Assembly: GCA_964449775.1 (NCBI GenBank)
Contig: CAYVBQ010000001.1
Span: 124,001 to 188,000, forward strand
DNA from: Fen-1258 sp964449775
Lineage (GTDB): Bacteria > Bacteroidota > Ignavibacteria > Ignavibacteriales > Melioribacteraceae
DNA: 64,000 nt
Direction of reading: 5' to 3'
Below, one piece after another: positions 27,719 through 36,309 of the stretch; the stretch's first letter is position 1; each line of letters begins with the position of its first letter. The notes under the pieces were generated by a model that made no database searches, was not told the origin of the DNA, and worked only from the letters and a program-made list of their open reading frames with translations. Made by a program: the position numbers and the translations under genes.

Positions 27719-27907
27719 GTCACCTTACGCAGAATTGAGTTTTGTGTAACCACGACTTTTAAGTCGTGGGTTCAACAAAACACCAATTCAGGGCTTTAGC
27801 CCTAAAGATAGACTGGTTTTGTGGCTAAAGCCGATAGTCGCGGTGTTTGGTAATCCACGAGCTAAAGCTCGTGGTTATTCAATTTCAATTTTTTGCGTAA
27901 GGTGAGT
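27719..27907. mobile_element. MITE-like element with TCACCTTACGCA terminal inverted repeats
   Basis: The left end GTCACCTTACGCAGAATTGAG and the right end (read inward) CTCACCTTACGCAAAAAATTG are imperfect inverted repeats. Both sides show TTAATAA, a possible target duplication. Inside are two further palindromes, CCACGACTTTTAAGTCGTGG and CCACGAGCTAAAGCTCGTGG. The same end sequence recurs at the 148-base repeats at 34655 and 35228. No transposase is encoded. Confidence 0.65.
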
Positions 27908-27933
27908 TAATAACTGAGAAATGGATCTGAAAA

Positions 27934-29358
27934 TTATACATCAAAATATTGCTCAAATTCGAATGCAGTGGGACGCAAAGCTGCCGGTTTGATTTCTTTA
28001 TCAGTTTTGTACTGAATCCATGTATTGATAACATCTTCGGTAAACACATCACCCTTCAATAAAAATTCATGATCCGCGGCTAATGCTTTGAGTGCATCAC
28101 CAAGTGATTCCGGTGTTGATGGTACATCCTTCAATTCTTCAGGAGACATATCATAAATATCTTTATCGAGAGGTTCACCCGGATCAATTCTATTTTGAAT
28201 TCCATCAATGCCAGCCATCATTATTGCAGAGAATGCTAAATAAGGATTAGCTGCAGGGTCGGGGCAACGGAATTCAACACGTTTCGCTTTTGGTGAGTTT
28301 GCAAAAGGAATTCGAATCGATGCACTTCTGTTATTAGATGAATATGCAAGATTAACCGGCGCTTCAAATCCCGGGACGAGGCGCTTGTAAGAATTAGTAG
28401 TTGGATTTGTTATGGCGAGAAGAGCCGGAGCGTGTTTCAATAGTCCACCGATAAAATACAAAGCCATCTCACTCAGTCCCGCATAACCTCCGCCAGCAAA
28501 GAGTGGTTTCCCTTTCAACCAAAAACTTGTATGAACGTGCATTCCGCTTCCGTTATCACCAAAGATTGGTTTTGGCATATATGTTACAGTTTTACCATTT
28601 TGTTTTGCCGTATTCTTAACTACATATTTGAACATTAGCAATTGATCAGCTGCTCTTAGAAGAGGTTTAAATTTCATGTCAATTTCACATTGACCACCGC
28701 TCGCAACTTCATGATGCTGTGCTTCGACTTCAATACCAAGATTCTCCAGATTCAAAACCATTTCATTACGAAGATCCATTAACTGATCAGTTGGAGGAAC
28801 AGGGAAGTAGCCTTCTTTGAATCGTGGTTTGTATCCAAGGTTCGGATTTTCTTCACGACCACTATTCCATTTACCTTCCACTGAATCAACAGAATAGAAA
28901 GAGAAGTTAGGACCGGAATCGAAACGAACATCATCAAATACAAAAAATTCAGCTTCAGGACCGAAGTAAGCAGTATCTGCAATTCCGGTTGATTTTAAAT
29001 ATGCCTCTGCTTTTTGTGCAATATTTCTTGGGCAGCGAGAATATTTTTCTTTTGTCGCTGGTTCAAATACGTCGCAAATGAGCGAGACAGTTGGTGCTTT
29101 AACGAATGGATCCAAAAACATTGTATTTGGGTCAGGAATAATTAGCATATCACTTTCGTTGATAGCTTTCCATCCCCGGATAGATGATCCATCAAATCCA
29201 TATCCATCTTCAAATGAACCTTCGTTAAACTGGCTTACGGGTACTGTAAAATGCTGCCACTGTCCGGGAAAATCCATGAACTTGAAATCTATGAATTGAA
29301 CTTTGTTTGCCTTGATGTAGGCAAGAACATTTTGAATGGGGGAAGATACTTTTGCCAT
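27934..29358 (-). CDS. glnA: Glutamine synthetase, type I
   Basis: This enzyme makes glutamine from glutamate, ammonia and ATP in the cytoplasm. Signatures: the N-terminal FIDFKFMDFPGQWQHF, GYGFDGSSIRGW, the active-site strand EVASGGQCEID, the ATP-binding NGSGMHVHTSF and the DIYDMSPEE segment that carries the Tyr adenylylated in GSI-beta enzymes. Length 474 residues is typical. The start codon overlaps the stop of the upstream Lrp-type regulator by one base, so both come from one transcript. Confidence 0.95.
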   Translation of the reverse strand: MAKVSSPIQNVLAYIKANKVQFIDFKFMDFPGQWQHFTVPVSQFNEGSFEDGYGFDGSSIRGWKAINESDMLIIPDPNTMFLDPFVKAPTVSLICDVFEPATKEKYSRCPRNIAQKAEAYLKSTGIADTAYFGPEAEFFVFDDVRFDSGPNFSFYSVDSVEGKWNSGREENPNLGYKPRFKEGYFPVPPTDQLMDLRNEMVLNLENLGIEVEAQHHEVASGGQCEIDMKFKPLLRAADQLLMFKYVVKNTAKQNGKTVTYMPKPIFGDNGSGMHVHTSFWLKGKPLFAGGGYAGLSEMALYFIGGLLKHAPALLAITNPTTNSYKRLVPGFEAPVNLAYSSNNRSASIRIPFANSPKAKRVEFRCPDPAANPYLAFSAIMMAGIDGIQNRIDPGEPLDKDIYDMSPEELKDVPSTPESLGDALKALAADHEFLLKGDVFTEDVINTWIQYKTDKEIKPAALRPTAFEFEQYFDV

Positions 29359-29822
29359 TACATTTCCTTTCTTGATTGTAAATTTAAACTTGTTGTTTCT
29401 TTGATAGATGATAAAATAAAACTAGTGATTGTTCTTGTAACTCCCGGCCAAGATTGAATTTTGCTTAATAGTGCTTCCAAATCTTTTGTATCTTTCACTA
29501 CAACTTTTAAAATGTGAGAACCTTCTCCAAGAATTGCATGGCATTCTAAAATTTCAGGTGTTTTTTTTACGTACTCAGTAAACTTTTCATAATTTTTTGA
29601 TGAATCCATTATCACTGAAACAAATGCCATCATATCGTAACCGAACTTGTGTCGGTTAACCTTTGCAAAGTAACCTTCAATTACACCATGATCTTCAAGT
29701 TTTTTTAATCGCTCACTGAGGGAGGGAATTGATAAGCCAATTGCATCAGCAAGTTCGTTGCGTTTTGTTCTACCTTTCTCTTGAAGCTTCTTGAGAATGG
29801 TTATATCTAAGTCATCCAGCAT
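29358..29822 (-). CDS. Lrp/AsnC-family transcriptional regulator
   Basis: This 154-residue protein has an N-terminal winged helix (LDITILKKLQEKGRTKRNELADAIGLSIPSLSERLKKLE) and a C-terminal RAM ligand-binding domain (MMAFVSVIMDSSKN, then ECHAILGEGSHILKVVV). The tight coupling to glnA suggests that it senses an amino acid, perhaps glutamine, and regulates nitrogen assimilation, including its own operon. This is inference from location. Confidence 0.92.
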   Translation of the reverse strand: MLDDLDITILKKLQEKGRTKRNELADAIGLSIPSLSERLKKLEDHGVIEGYFAKVNRHKFGYDMMAFVSVIMDSSKNYEKFTEYVKKTPEILECHAILGEGSHILKVVVKDTKDLEALLSKIQSWPGVTRTITSFILSSIKETTSLNLQSRKEM

Positions 29823-29960
29823 AAATTCACTAATTAATTAAGGTTTATTGTAATTATTAACTGAAAATATAAGGTGGCGAAGATTGAAATGCAATTATAA
29901 TCTCACGTCAGATAATTACCTTGTCTTCATATCATTCTTTTCTAATTTTGTAACTAACAA

Positions 29961-31196
29961 ATGAGGATTGTGTTGATGTTGAAATATTTACGGTGTTTAA
30001 TTTTAGTCCTATTATTACAGAGCAGTTTTATTTTTGCTCAAACAGATCCCAAAATTTCTTCGATCATTAGTCAAGTTAGTATTGATTCTCTCTATGAAAA
30101 TTTGAAAGCACTAACCGGTGAAAAGCAAATAACATTGTCTAATGGGGTTACTTCCATCTCTTCGCGTGCGTATAACAATTATGGCAATATCTTCGCGGAA
30201 GAGTATTTACAGCTTAGATTAAAACAGTACGGGTTAACAACCTTTCTCCAGACATTTGATGGCGGCGGGGGGAATATAATTGGAATCCAAAAAGGTGTTT
30301 CGAAACCAAATCAGCAGATAATTATTTGCGCACATTTTGATAGCAAACCATATTCAGGTCCGGCGCCGGGCGCAGATGATAACGGCAGCGGAACCTCGGC
30401 AGTTTTAGAAGCCGCAAGAATTCTTTCAAAGTACAAAACTGATTACACAATCATTTATGCCTTATGGGATAACGAAGAAATTGGCTTACGAGGAAGTGCA
30501 TATTATGCTCAACAAGCAAGTTCAAAAAAAGATAGTATTGTTGCAGTAATTAATATGGACATGATTGGATGGGATAGTAACAACGATTATTTAGCGGAAA
30601 TCCACACTAAGAACATCAACAACTCAAATCAAATAGTGAATAACTTAGTCAAGATCAATGCGGATTATGGAGTAGGGCTTCAACTTGCAGTAATTAATCC
30701 GGGTACAACAGCAAGCGATCATGCTTCATTTTGGAATTTTAATTACTCTGCGGTTTTATTGATCGAAGGTTATTATAGTAATGATTTTAATCCCAATTAT
30801 CATACTGCGCTTGATAATGTTTCATTTATTAATAAAACATATTATGAAAAATGTGCAAAAGTTTCTATCGGAACTCTCGCATATTATGCAGGCATTCAAA
30901 CACCTCCATCTGTTGAACAATCCTTGCCAACAGCTTATAACTTATTTCAAAATTATCCTAATCCGTTTAACCCCTCAACAAAAATAAAATACAGCATCAA
31001 ACAGGAATCTCATGTAAGATTAATTGTATATGATGCGCTTGGAAGGGAAGCCGCAACAATTGTTAACCAACATCAATTACGGAATAATTACGAAGTAAAA
31101 TTTGAAACTAATAATACGTTCTCAAGCGGAATATATTTTTACGTTCTTTATGCGGGAGATCATGTTAGTGTTAGAAAGATGGTATTGACGAAATGA
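29961..31196 (+). CDS. Secreted M28-family aminopeptidase with type IX sorting tail
   Basis: This is an extracellular zinc exopeptidase. After the signal peptide (ending SSFIFAQ) come the M28 metal ligands: H and D in CAHFDSKPYSG and GADDNGSG, the EE of DNEEIGLRGS, D in INMDMIGWD and H in TTASDHASFW. The last 90 residues are a type IX secretion tail starting NLFQNYPNPFNPSTKIKYSI and ending SVRKMVLTK, a form frequent in Ignavibacteria. It probably degrades peptides outside the cell. No operon partners. Confidence 0.92.
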   Translation: MRIVLMLKYLRCLILVLLLQSSFIFAQTDPKISSIISQVSIDSLYENLKALTGEKQITLSNGVTSISSRAYNNYGNIFAEEYLQLRLKQYGLTTFLQTFDGGGGNIIGIQKGVSKPNQQIIICAHFDSKPYSGPAPGADDNGSGTSAVLEAARILSKYKTDYTIIYALWDNEEIGLRGSAYYAQQASSKKDSIVAVINMDMIGWDSNNDYLAEIHTKNINNSNQIVNNLVKINADYGVGLQLAVINPGTTASDHASFWNFNYSAVLLIEGYYSNDFNPNYHTALDNVSFINKTYYEKCAKVSIGTLAYYAGIQTPPSVEQSLPTAYNLFQNYPNPFNPSTKIKYSIKQESHVRLIVYDALGREAATIVNQHQLRNNYEVKFETNNTFSSGIYFYVLYAGDHVSVRKMVLTK

Positions 31197-31934
31197 ATAT
31201 TTTAGTTACTGCAAAATAAGAAATATGTCATTTCGATGAAGCCATTCAGTTCTTCATGGTAAACTCCGCGACTGAGAAATCTTTCAAATATTATCTATTT
31301 TCAAAGACTTCTCTCCCGATAAATCGCATGAGCGTCAACATATTAAATAGATTTTTCAATAGAAATTAGAACAATTGTATTGTTAGTAGAATAAAACAAC
31401 GGTTTTATATCTCATCCCACGTCAGAGCCGGGCAGGCCTAAAGGGATTTTATCATTTCTTTTTAGATCATTTTCTATAAATATTTCATCCCTCTGGGATT
31501 ATGAATTCCAAATCCCGCCTGCCTGGCGGCAGAGCGTGTTGCACAACTCTTTCTTCGTGCAACTTCGATCCTTCTTCGTGTAACTTCGTGTAACAAAAAA
31601 TCCTTTCACGAAGAACCACGAAGGTTTTTTCACGAAGAGACACGAAGTAAATCGTAATTTTTTAGTTCTGCAACTAACACGGCAGACAGGTTAGGAATGA
31701 AATTATTCTAACAAAAGAACCACCACAGAATGAAAATCCCGTAGAGATAATATAATGCTTAAAATTAAGTTGACGCCTATGCGATAAATCGGGATTGAAA
31801 TGACAATCGTGCTCAAACTTAATTTTGCAGATACTCTATTTTTTAACAGGTTGATACTCATTGCATCATCATTAATCTTCCGGTTCTCTTCGTTTCGATT
31901 CATTTATGAAATCAACTCGGTGAAACAAAATTAA
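31197..31934. other. Long non-coding stretch with degenerate repeats
   Basis: I see no convincing gene in these 738 bases. Between about 31545 and 31650 the phrase CTTCGTG and its complement CACGAAG recur several times, in both orientations, giving weak hairpins. Another short segment (31425-31530) contains CTGCCTGGCGG-type GC-rich pieces. It looks like an accumulation of small palindromic repeats. Confidence 0.5.
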
Positions 31935-32092
31935 GGGCATCTCTAATAACTTCAAAAGCTAATCTGTGAAAATCTGTTTACCCAGTGGAATAGCATTTGT
32001 GTTTTAGAAACAATTTGATTCTTAATTTATTCCACGGGGTGGATCCGTTTTATCTGTGTTCTATTTTTAAAAAATAGTTTTTAGAGATACCC
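31935..32092. mobile_element. MITE-like element, family A, copy 1
   Basis: This 158-base element has ends GGGCATCTCTAATAACT and AGTTTTTAGAGATACCC and is flanked on both sides by TTAA, a 4-base target duplication. Copy 2 at 53926-54084 is nearly identical throughout. No coding capacity, so it must be moved in trans. Confidence 0.85.
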
Positions 32093-32111
32093 TTAACTTC
32101 TATTTGCTTAA

Positions 32112-32143
32112 TTTGAATAGCCCCTCTTAAATGTTTATCTTTG
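32112..32143 (+). promoter_or_regulatory. aspS: Bacteroidota-type promoter for aspS
   Basis: TTTG (32112-32115) and TATCTTTG (32136-32143) are separated by 20 bases, fitting the TTTG/TAnnTTTG promoter of this phylum. The start point would be near 32150, which supports the aspS start at 32177 and excludes the ATG at 32158-32160 region starts upstream of it. Confidence 0.6.
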
Positions 32144-32176
32144 CCCCTAATTTTAGTATGGAGTAAAAATAAGTCT

Positions 32177-33943
32177 ATGAAGTTTAGTAAAAGAACTCAT
32201 ACTTGCGGAGAATTAAGAGAAACCAACATAGGACAAACTGTTGTATTGAATGGCTGGGTGGCAATACGCCGGGATCTTGGCGGTGTAATCTTTATCGAGT
32301 TGCGCGATCGTCACGGAATAACACAAGTTGTATTTGAGCCCAATTATAATTCGGAAGCGCATGAGCAGGGAAAAAAATTACGCAGCGAGTTTGTTGTTTC
32401 CATAGAAGGCAAAGTGAGAAAACGTCCCGAAGGAACAGAAAATTCAACACTTCCAACAGGACGGATTGATGTTATGGTTGATAGATTAATAATTCTGAAT
32501 CAAGCGGAAACTCCTCCGTTCCCAATAGAAGACGGTATAGATGCTCATGAAGATTTGCGCTTGAAATACCGGTACCTGGATTTGCGCAGAAATGAAATGC
32601 AAAAAAATCTTTTATTACGTCATCAGATGTACCAAATCACCCGGAAATATTTTGATGCCAATGGTTTCGTTGAAGTTGAAACTCCAATTCTCATGAAAAG
32701 TACACCTGAAGGTGCACGCGATTTTTTAGTTCCAAGTCGTATGCACAAAGGAAAGTTTTATGCATTGCCCCAGTCTCCGCAAACTTATAAACAGATATTA
32801 ATGGTTGCCGGACTTGATAGGTATTTCCAAATTGTAAAGTGTTTTCGAGATGAGGATTTGCGTGCAGATCGACAATACGAGTTTACACAGATAGATGTAG
32901 AGATGTCTTTTGTAGATGTTGAAGATATTTTTGAAATAGTCGAAGGATTGATGAAAGACTTTTTCAAAGAAATTCTAAATTATGAAATCACTTCTCCTTT
33001 ACTCAGATTAAGTTTTGATGACGCAATGGAAAAATACGGAAGTGATAAACCGGATCTTCGATTTGCACTTGAAATGGTTAGTCTCAATGATGTTCTCGCA
33101 AATTCTGAATTTAGAGTATTCAAAGATTCGGTTGCGTCCAATGGAATTGTTACCGGTTTACTTGCTAAAGGTTGCGGTGATTACACGAGAAATCAACTTG
33201 ATGTTCTTACCGATTTTGTCAAAAAACTTGGTGCTGGTGGATTAATATGGATGCGTGTAAAAGAGAATGAACTCGAGGCACCAATAGCAAAATTCTTAAC
33301 CGAAGACGAGAAACAAAATCTGATTAAAAAAATGGATGCTGAACCCGGTGATCTATTATTTATTCTAACCGGTCAAAAAATAAAAACCCTTTCATTAATG
33401 GGTTCGCTTCGTTTGGAAATGGCAAAACGGATGAATCTGATATTGCCTGATGCCAAGCCATCTCTTCTATGGGTTACCGATTTTCCATTATTCGAGTGGG
33501 ATGAAGAGACTAAACGTTTATACGCAATGCACCATCCTTTTACCTCGCCGCGTATTGAAGATATTCCTTTAATGGATACAGATCCTGCAAAAGTAAAAGC
33601 CCGGGCATATGACCTTGTTATGAATGGTAATGAAATTGCAGGCGGCAGTATACGAATTCACGATTCTTCACTTCAATCTAAAATGTTTCAAGCTCTTGGT
33701 ATCAGTGATGAAGAAGCGCAAGAAAAATTCGGCTTTTTGATCCGAGCTTTCAAATATGGGGCACCCCCGCATGGAGGAATTGCTTTCGGTTTCGATAGAT
33801 TAGCGATGTTGTTTGCAGGCAGAACATCAATTAGAGATGTGATTGCATTTCCAAAAACTTCAAGCGGTATCTCATTGATGGATGAAGCGCCTTCACGTGT
33901 GGATGATGCACAGCTTACAGAACTTCATATTAGGGTAAAGTAG
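32177..33943 (+). CDS. aspS: Aspartyl-tRNA synthetase
   Basis: This class II synthetase charges tRNA-Asp. The N-terminal OB-fold (RTHTCGELRE, NGWVAIRRDLGGVIFIELRDR) is followed by motif 2 (FQIVKCFRDEDLRADRQ), a bacterial-type GAD insertion domain and motif 3 (GGIAFGFDRLAMLFAG). The start at MKFSKRTHTCG gives 588 residues and agrees with the promoter position; a longer frame would begin inside the promoter. Monocistronic. Confidence 0.96.
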   Translation: MKFSKRTHTCGELRETNIGQTVVLNGWVAIRRDLGGVIFIELRDRHGITQVVFEPNYNSEAHEQGKKLRSEFVVSIEGKVRKRPEGTENSTLPTGRIDVMVDRLIILNQAETPPFPIEDGIDAHEDLRLKYRYLDLRRNEMQKNLLLRHQMYQITRKYFDANGFVEVETPILMKSTPEGARDFLVPSRMHKGKFYALPQSPQTYKQILMVAGLDRYFQIVKCFRDEDLRADRQYEFTQIDVEMSFVDVEDIFEIVEGLMKDFFKEILNYEITSPLLRLSFDDAMEKYGSDKPDLRFALEMVSLNDVLANSEFRVFKDSVASNGIVTGLLAKGCGDYTRNQLDVLTDFVKKLGAGGLIWMRVKENELEAPIAKFLTEDEKQNLIKKMDAEPGDLLFILTGQKIKTLSLMGSLRLEMAKRMNLILPDAKPSLLWVTDFPLFEWDEETKRLYAMHHPFTSPRIEDIPLMDTDPAKVKARAYDLVMNGNEIAGGSIRIHDSSLQSKMFQALGISDEEAQEKFGFLIRAFKYGAPPHGGIAFGFDRLAMLFAGRTSIRDVIAFPKTSSGISLMDEAPSRVDDAQLTELHIRVK

Positions 33944-33973
33944 TTTTACCCCAGATTTTCAATTGGAAAGTAA

Positions 33974-33993
33974 AGACTCGCCGCGGCGAGTCT
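33974..33993. terminator. Perfect hairpin after aspS
   Basis: AGACTCGCCG directly meets its complement CGGCGAGTCT, a perfect 20-base palindrome about 30 bases after the aspS stop. No T-run follows, so it could be a repeat or a factor-dependent stop. The remaining bases to 34271 show no gene. Confidence 0.45.
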
Positions 33994-34271
33994 CTACAAT
34001 AATTTTCTTGTTGCAAAATCCGGGTTTATATGATTAGAGGATCTTTCCTATTCTTACAGGTAAGTATTACTTCACGGACAAATCCAACCAACTTAAAGTA
34101 GATTTCTCTTTCTATTAATCTCTCCGTTTTTTATATTCTTTTCAAAGATAATGCACTTTTTATTCTATCTAAAAGTTGGTTTGATAATTGACTTATTCGA
34201 ATTCAAAAATAAGAATGGAGAGGAAGTTGGACGGAAGAATTTACCGATTATCAAATGCAGCGGAGAATTAG

Positions 34272-34652
34272 GTGGGACAACAGCAACTATTATTGATTCT
34301 GCTCGGAATTGTTGTGGTTGGAATTGCCATTATTGTAGGTATCAATCTATTTAGGGCTAATGCTATTGAAACCAAGCGCAATAATGTTACTAATGAATTG
34401 GTAAATTTGGCTGCTATGGCTCAGCAACACTACATGAGACCTAATTCGATGGGTGGTGGTTCAAGAACTTTTTTAGGATGGAATATTCCTAGCGAATTAT
34501 CGGTAACTGCTAATGGTCATTTCACAGCAGTTGTTTCCCAGGATGATGTTGTTATTACCGGAGTTGGCAATGAAGTTGTTACCGGTAATGACTCTGTTAC
34601 AGTAAGAATAAATGTGACATCTTCTTCATTTACTGCGACCATAATTAAATAA
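34272..34652 (+). CDS. Type IV pilin-like protein 1
   Basis: This 126-residue protein begins, from a GTG start, with MGQQQLLLILLGIVVVGIAI: a minimal Met-Gly, then three Gln and one long hydrophobic helix, and then a small soluble domain with SRTFLGWNIP near the middle. This is the architecture of a type IV pilin, with Gly2 as the possible cleavage site for a prepilin peptidase. The usual Glu at mature position 5 is missing. It is the first of three paralogues preceding a pilus assembly gene cluster. It differs most from the other two, and its C-terminus (SSSFTATIIK) lacks their DGT loop. Confidence 0.75.
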   Translation: MGQQQLLLILLGIVVVGIAIIVGINLFRANAIETKRNNVTNELVNLAAMAQQHYMRPNSMGGGSRTFLGWNIPSELSVTANGHFTAVVSQDDVVITGVGNEVVTGNDSVTVRINVTSSSFTATIIK

Positions 34653-34654
34653 AT

Positions 34655-34802
34655 CACCTTACGCAAGGTGTCATTCTGAACGGAACGAAGTGGAGTGAAG
34701 AATCTAATAATCGAGCAAAAAAGAAGTTTTCAGATTCTTCCCCCGATAATCCGCCGAGGCGGGGGGGTCAGAATGACAAATAATAATGTCTTTGCGTAAC
34801 AT
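34655..34802. repeat. 148-base direct repeat, copy 1, behind pilin gene 1
   Basis: It is identical base for base to 35228-35375. Ends CACCTTACGCAAGG and TTTGCGTAACAT form imperfect inverted repeats as in the element at 27719. The inside carries a GTCATTCTGA...TCAGAATGAC palindrome. It starts 3 bases after the pilin stop codon and could act as a terminator or a recombination site. Confidence 0.85.
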
Positions 34803-34829
34803 CAGTAACTAAATTAATAGGATATCAGG

Positions 34830-35222
34830 ATGGGTCAACAACAACTTCTACTTATTGTCCTTGGTGTAATAATTGTCGGAATAGCAGTAGTAGTTGGAAT
34901 AAATTATTTTACATCAAGCTCAGGAAAAGCAAATAGAGAAGCAATCATTGCAGATTTAACTGATATTGCTATAATGGCACAAAAATATTATAGAGAACCA
35001 ATAAAATTAGGCGACGGCGGTAATACATTTACAGGATGGACAGTTCCTGCAAACTTAGCACTAACCTCAAATATGAGTGCAGCAGTAACTGCTGCAGTAG
35101 CAGCACAATCGGTAATACTTATTGGTGTTGGTACCGAAAAAGGTAACGATGGAACTTCGGTAGTTAAAGTAACAATGCTGGTTAGACCAAATGAAATTAC
35201 ATCAACAACAATTAATAATTAG
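34830..35222 (+). CDS. Type IV pilin-like protein 2
   Basis: This 130-residue pilin-like protein starts MGQQQLLLIVLGVIIVGIAV, followed by a soluble part with YYREPIKLGDGGNTFTGW and the C-terminal loop GTEKGNDGTSVVKVTMLV ending EITSTTINN. It is close to pilin 3 in the N-terminal helix (identical for the first 20 residues) and in the GGNTFTG and TEKG(N/A)DGT segments. It presumably forms or joins a filament assembled by the downstream machine; the lack of Glu5 makes the assembly rule unusual. It is flanked on both sides by identical 148-base repeats, so it could be lost or duplicated as a unit. Confidence 0.78.
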   Translation: MGQQQLLLIVLGVIIVGIAVVVGINYFTSSSGKANREAIIADLTDIAIMAQKYYREPIKLGDGGNTFTGWTVPANLALTSNMSAAVTAAVAAQSVILIGVGTEKGNDGTSVVKVTMLVRPNEITSTTINN

Positions 35223-35227
35223 TAACT

Positions 35228-35375
35228 CACCTTACGCAAGGTGTCATTCTGAACGGAACGAAGTGGAGTGAAGAATCTAATAATCGAGCAAAAAAGAAGT
35301 TTTCAGATTCTTCCCCCGATAATCCGCCGAGGCGGGGGGGTCAGAATGACAAATAATAATGTCTTTGCGTAACAT
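35228..35375. repeat. 148-base direct repeat, copy 2, behind pilin gene 2
   Basis: This is a perfect copy of 34655-34802. Another partial end (GTCACCTTGCGCAAATT) follows at 35383-35401. Perfect identity, against diverged pilin genes on either side, points to recent transposition or gene conversion. Confidence 0.85.
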
Positions 35376-35462
35376 GAGTTAGTGAGTCACCTTGCGCAAA
35401 TTAAGGAGAGAATTCGTTGGCACAGAAAATGGTTAAGGAAATAAATAAAATAAATGAAGGTC

Positions 35463-35604
35463 TATGATTAAATACCTCAACCGGGTTTTAAAAAAGTCCT
35501 TCCCTTTAGCATTGCCACTATGTGGGAAGCCTGCCTGCGGTAGGCAGGGGTTTGGGCTTGCCCGCCGTTTTTTTTGGCGGGATGGGCTTTTATTCTAATT
35601 TAAC
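35463..35604. repeat. Left arm of a long-distance inverted repeat
   Basis: AAATACCTCAACCGGGTTTTAAAAAAG at the left and GATGGGCTTTTATTCTA at the right match the reverse complement of 39810-39882. The left arm carries an additional GC-rich insert (CTGCCTGCGGTAGGCAGG and CCCGCC/GGCGGG hairpins). It lies in the region upstream of pilin 3. Confidence 0.7.
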
Positions 35605-35635
35605 AAACACAAACTAACAAAAAGGAGTTACAAAG

Positions 35636-36028
35636 ATGGGACAACAACAATTATTACTTATCGTTCTCGGCGTTATCATTGTAGGTATCGCTGTTGTAGT
35701 AGGTATCAATGTATTTACAGCAAGCGCATCTCAAGCCAATAAAGACGCGGTAGTTGCAGATTTAACAAACATTGCTGCAATGGCGCAACAATTTTACAGA
35801 AAACCGGCTGCACTTGGCGGCGGTGGCAATACATTTACAGGATTCGCAGTACCTACAAGCTTATCACCAACGGCAAATATGACTGGGATAGTAACACTTA
35901 CACCAGGTGCACAATCCATAACTCTTGCTGCTTCTGGTACTGAAAAGGGTGCTGACGGAACTAATGCATTTACAGTAACAATGATAGTCGGACCAAATGC
36001 AATTACGTCAACGGCTTTTACTAATTAA
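35636..36028 (+). CDS. Type IV pilin-like protein 3 (probably the major pilin)
   Basis: This 130-residue protein starts MGQQQLLLIVLGVIIVGIAV and is preceded by a good ribosome site (AAAAAGGAG), the strongest of the three, so I guess it is the main subunit. The soluble domain has FYRKPAALGGGGNTFTGFAVP and the C-terminal TEKGADGTNAFTVTMIVGPNAITSTAFTN end. Gly2 could be the prepilin-peptidase site; there is no Glu5. A displaced copy of a pilin C-terminus of this type lies 2.3 kb downstream (38299-38389), showing that cassettes were inserted between this gene and the rest of the operon. Confidence 0.8.
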   Translation: MGQQQLLLIVLGVIIVGIAVVVGINVFTASASQANKDAVVADLTNIAAMAQQFYRKPAALGGGGNTFTGFAVPTSLSPTANMTGIVTLTPGAQSITLAASGTEKGADGTNAFTVTMIVGPNAITSTAFTN

Positions 36029-36156
36029 TTTTTAGCAGAAATTTTCTTAAATTGAAGCCAAAGAACAGACTAAACCTCCGAGGTTTTGAAAACCTCGGAG
36101 GTTTTAGATTTAGAGAAGACTCATTAATTTTTAGCAGAAATTTTCTTAAATTGAAG
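36026..36156. repeat. Palindrome flanked by 32-base direct repeats of the pilin 3' end
   Basis: The stretch TAATTTTTAGCAGAAATTTT and the following 12 bases, starting at the pilin stop codon, occur twice (36026-36057 and 36125-36156). Between them lies a 16-base-arm perfect hairpin (AAACCTCCGAGGTTTT at 36072-36087 and its complement at 36089-36104). This looks like a small palindromic element inserted with a long target duplication. Confidence 0.75.
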
Positions 36157-36186
36157 GCGGGTAAAAGATTTTTTATCCGCCTTTTT
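36156..36186 (+). terminator. Pilin terminator (copy B)
   Basis: GGCGGGTAAAA and TTTTATCCGCC form a stem followed by TTTTTATTTTT. Related copies with the same upstream context occur at 37204 and 38387. It is the natural end of the pilin transcript. Confidence 0.75.
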
Positions 36187-36309
36187 ATTTTTGAACTCTA
36201 TACTAATCTAATTCCAGATTTTATTGCTTGGCACCTTTACAATAATGCAATTGCAATTGATTTTAGAAAAAGATAGCTTTAAAAAAATAAATTAAGTAAG
36301 GTGATAAAA

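Noticed and set aside
31703..31903. 66-residue minus-strand open frame in the long intergenic region
   Set aside because: Composition is AT-driven, no recognisable domain, no ribosome site, and it lies among degenerate repeats; not a believable gene.
34151..34354. 67-residue frame overlapping the first pilin gene
   Set aside because: It is in another frame of the pilin and its leader, with a Cys/Trp-rich nonsense tail; the pilin frame has clear paralogues.
34272..36028. Tad/Flp pilins
   Set aside because: Flp pilins are much shorter and carry a Glu-Tyr motif; the ATPases and platform protein here are of PilB/PilT/PilC type, not TadA/B/C.
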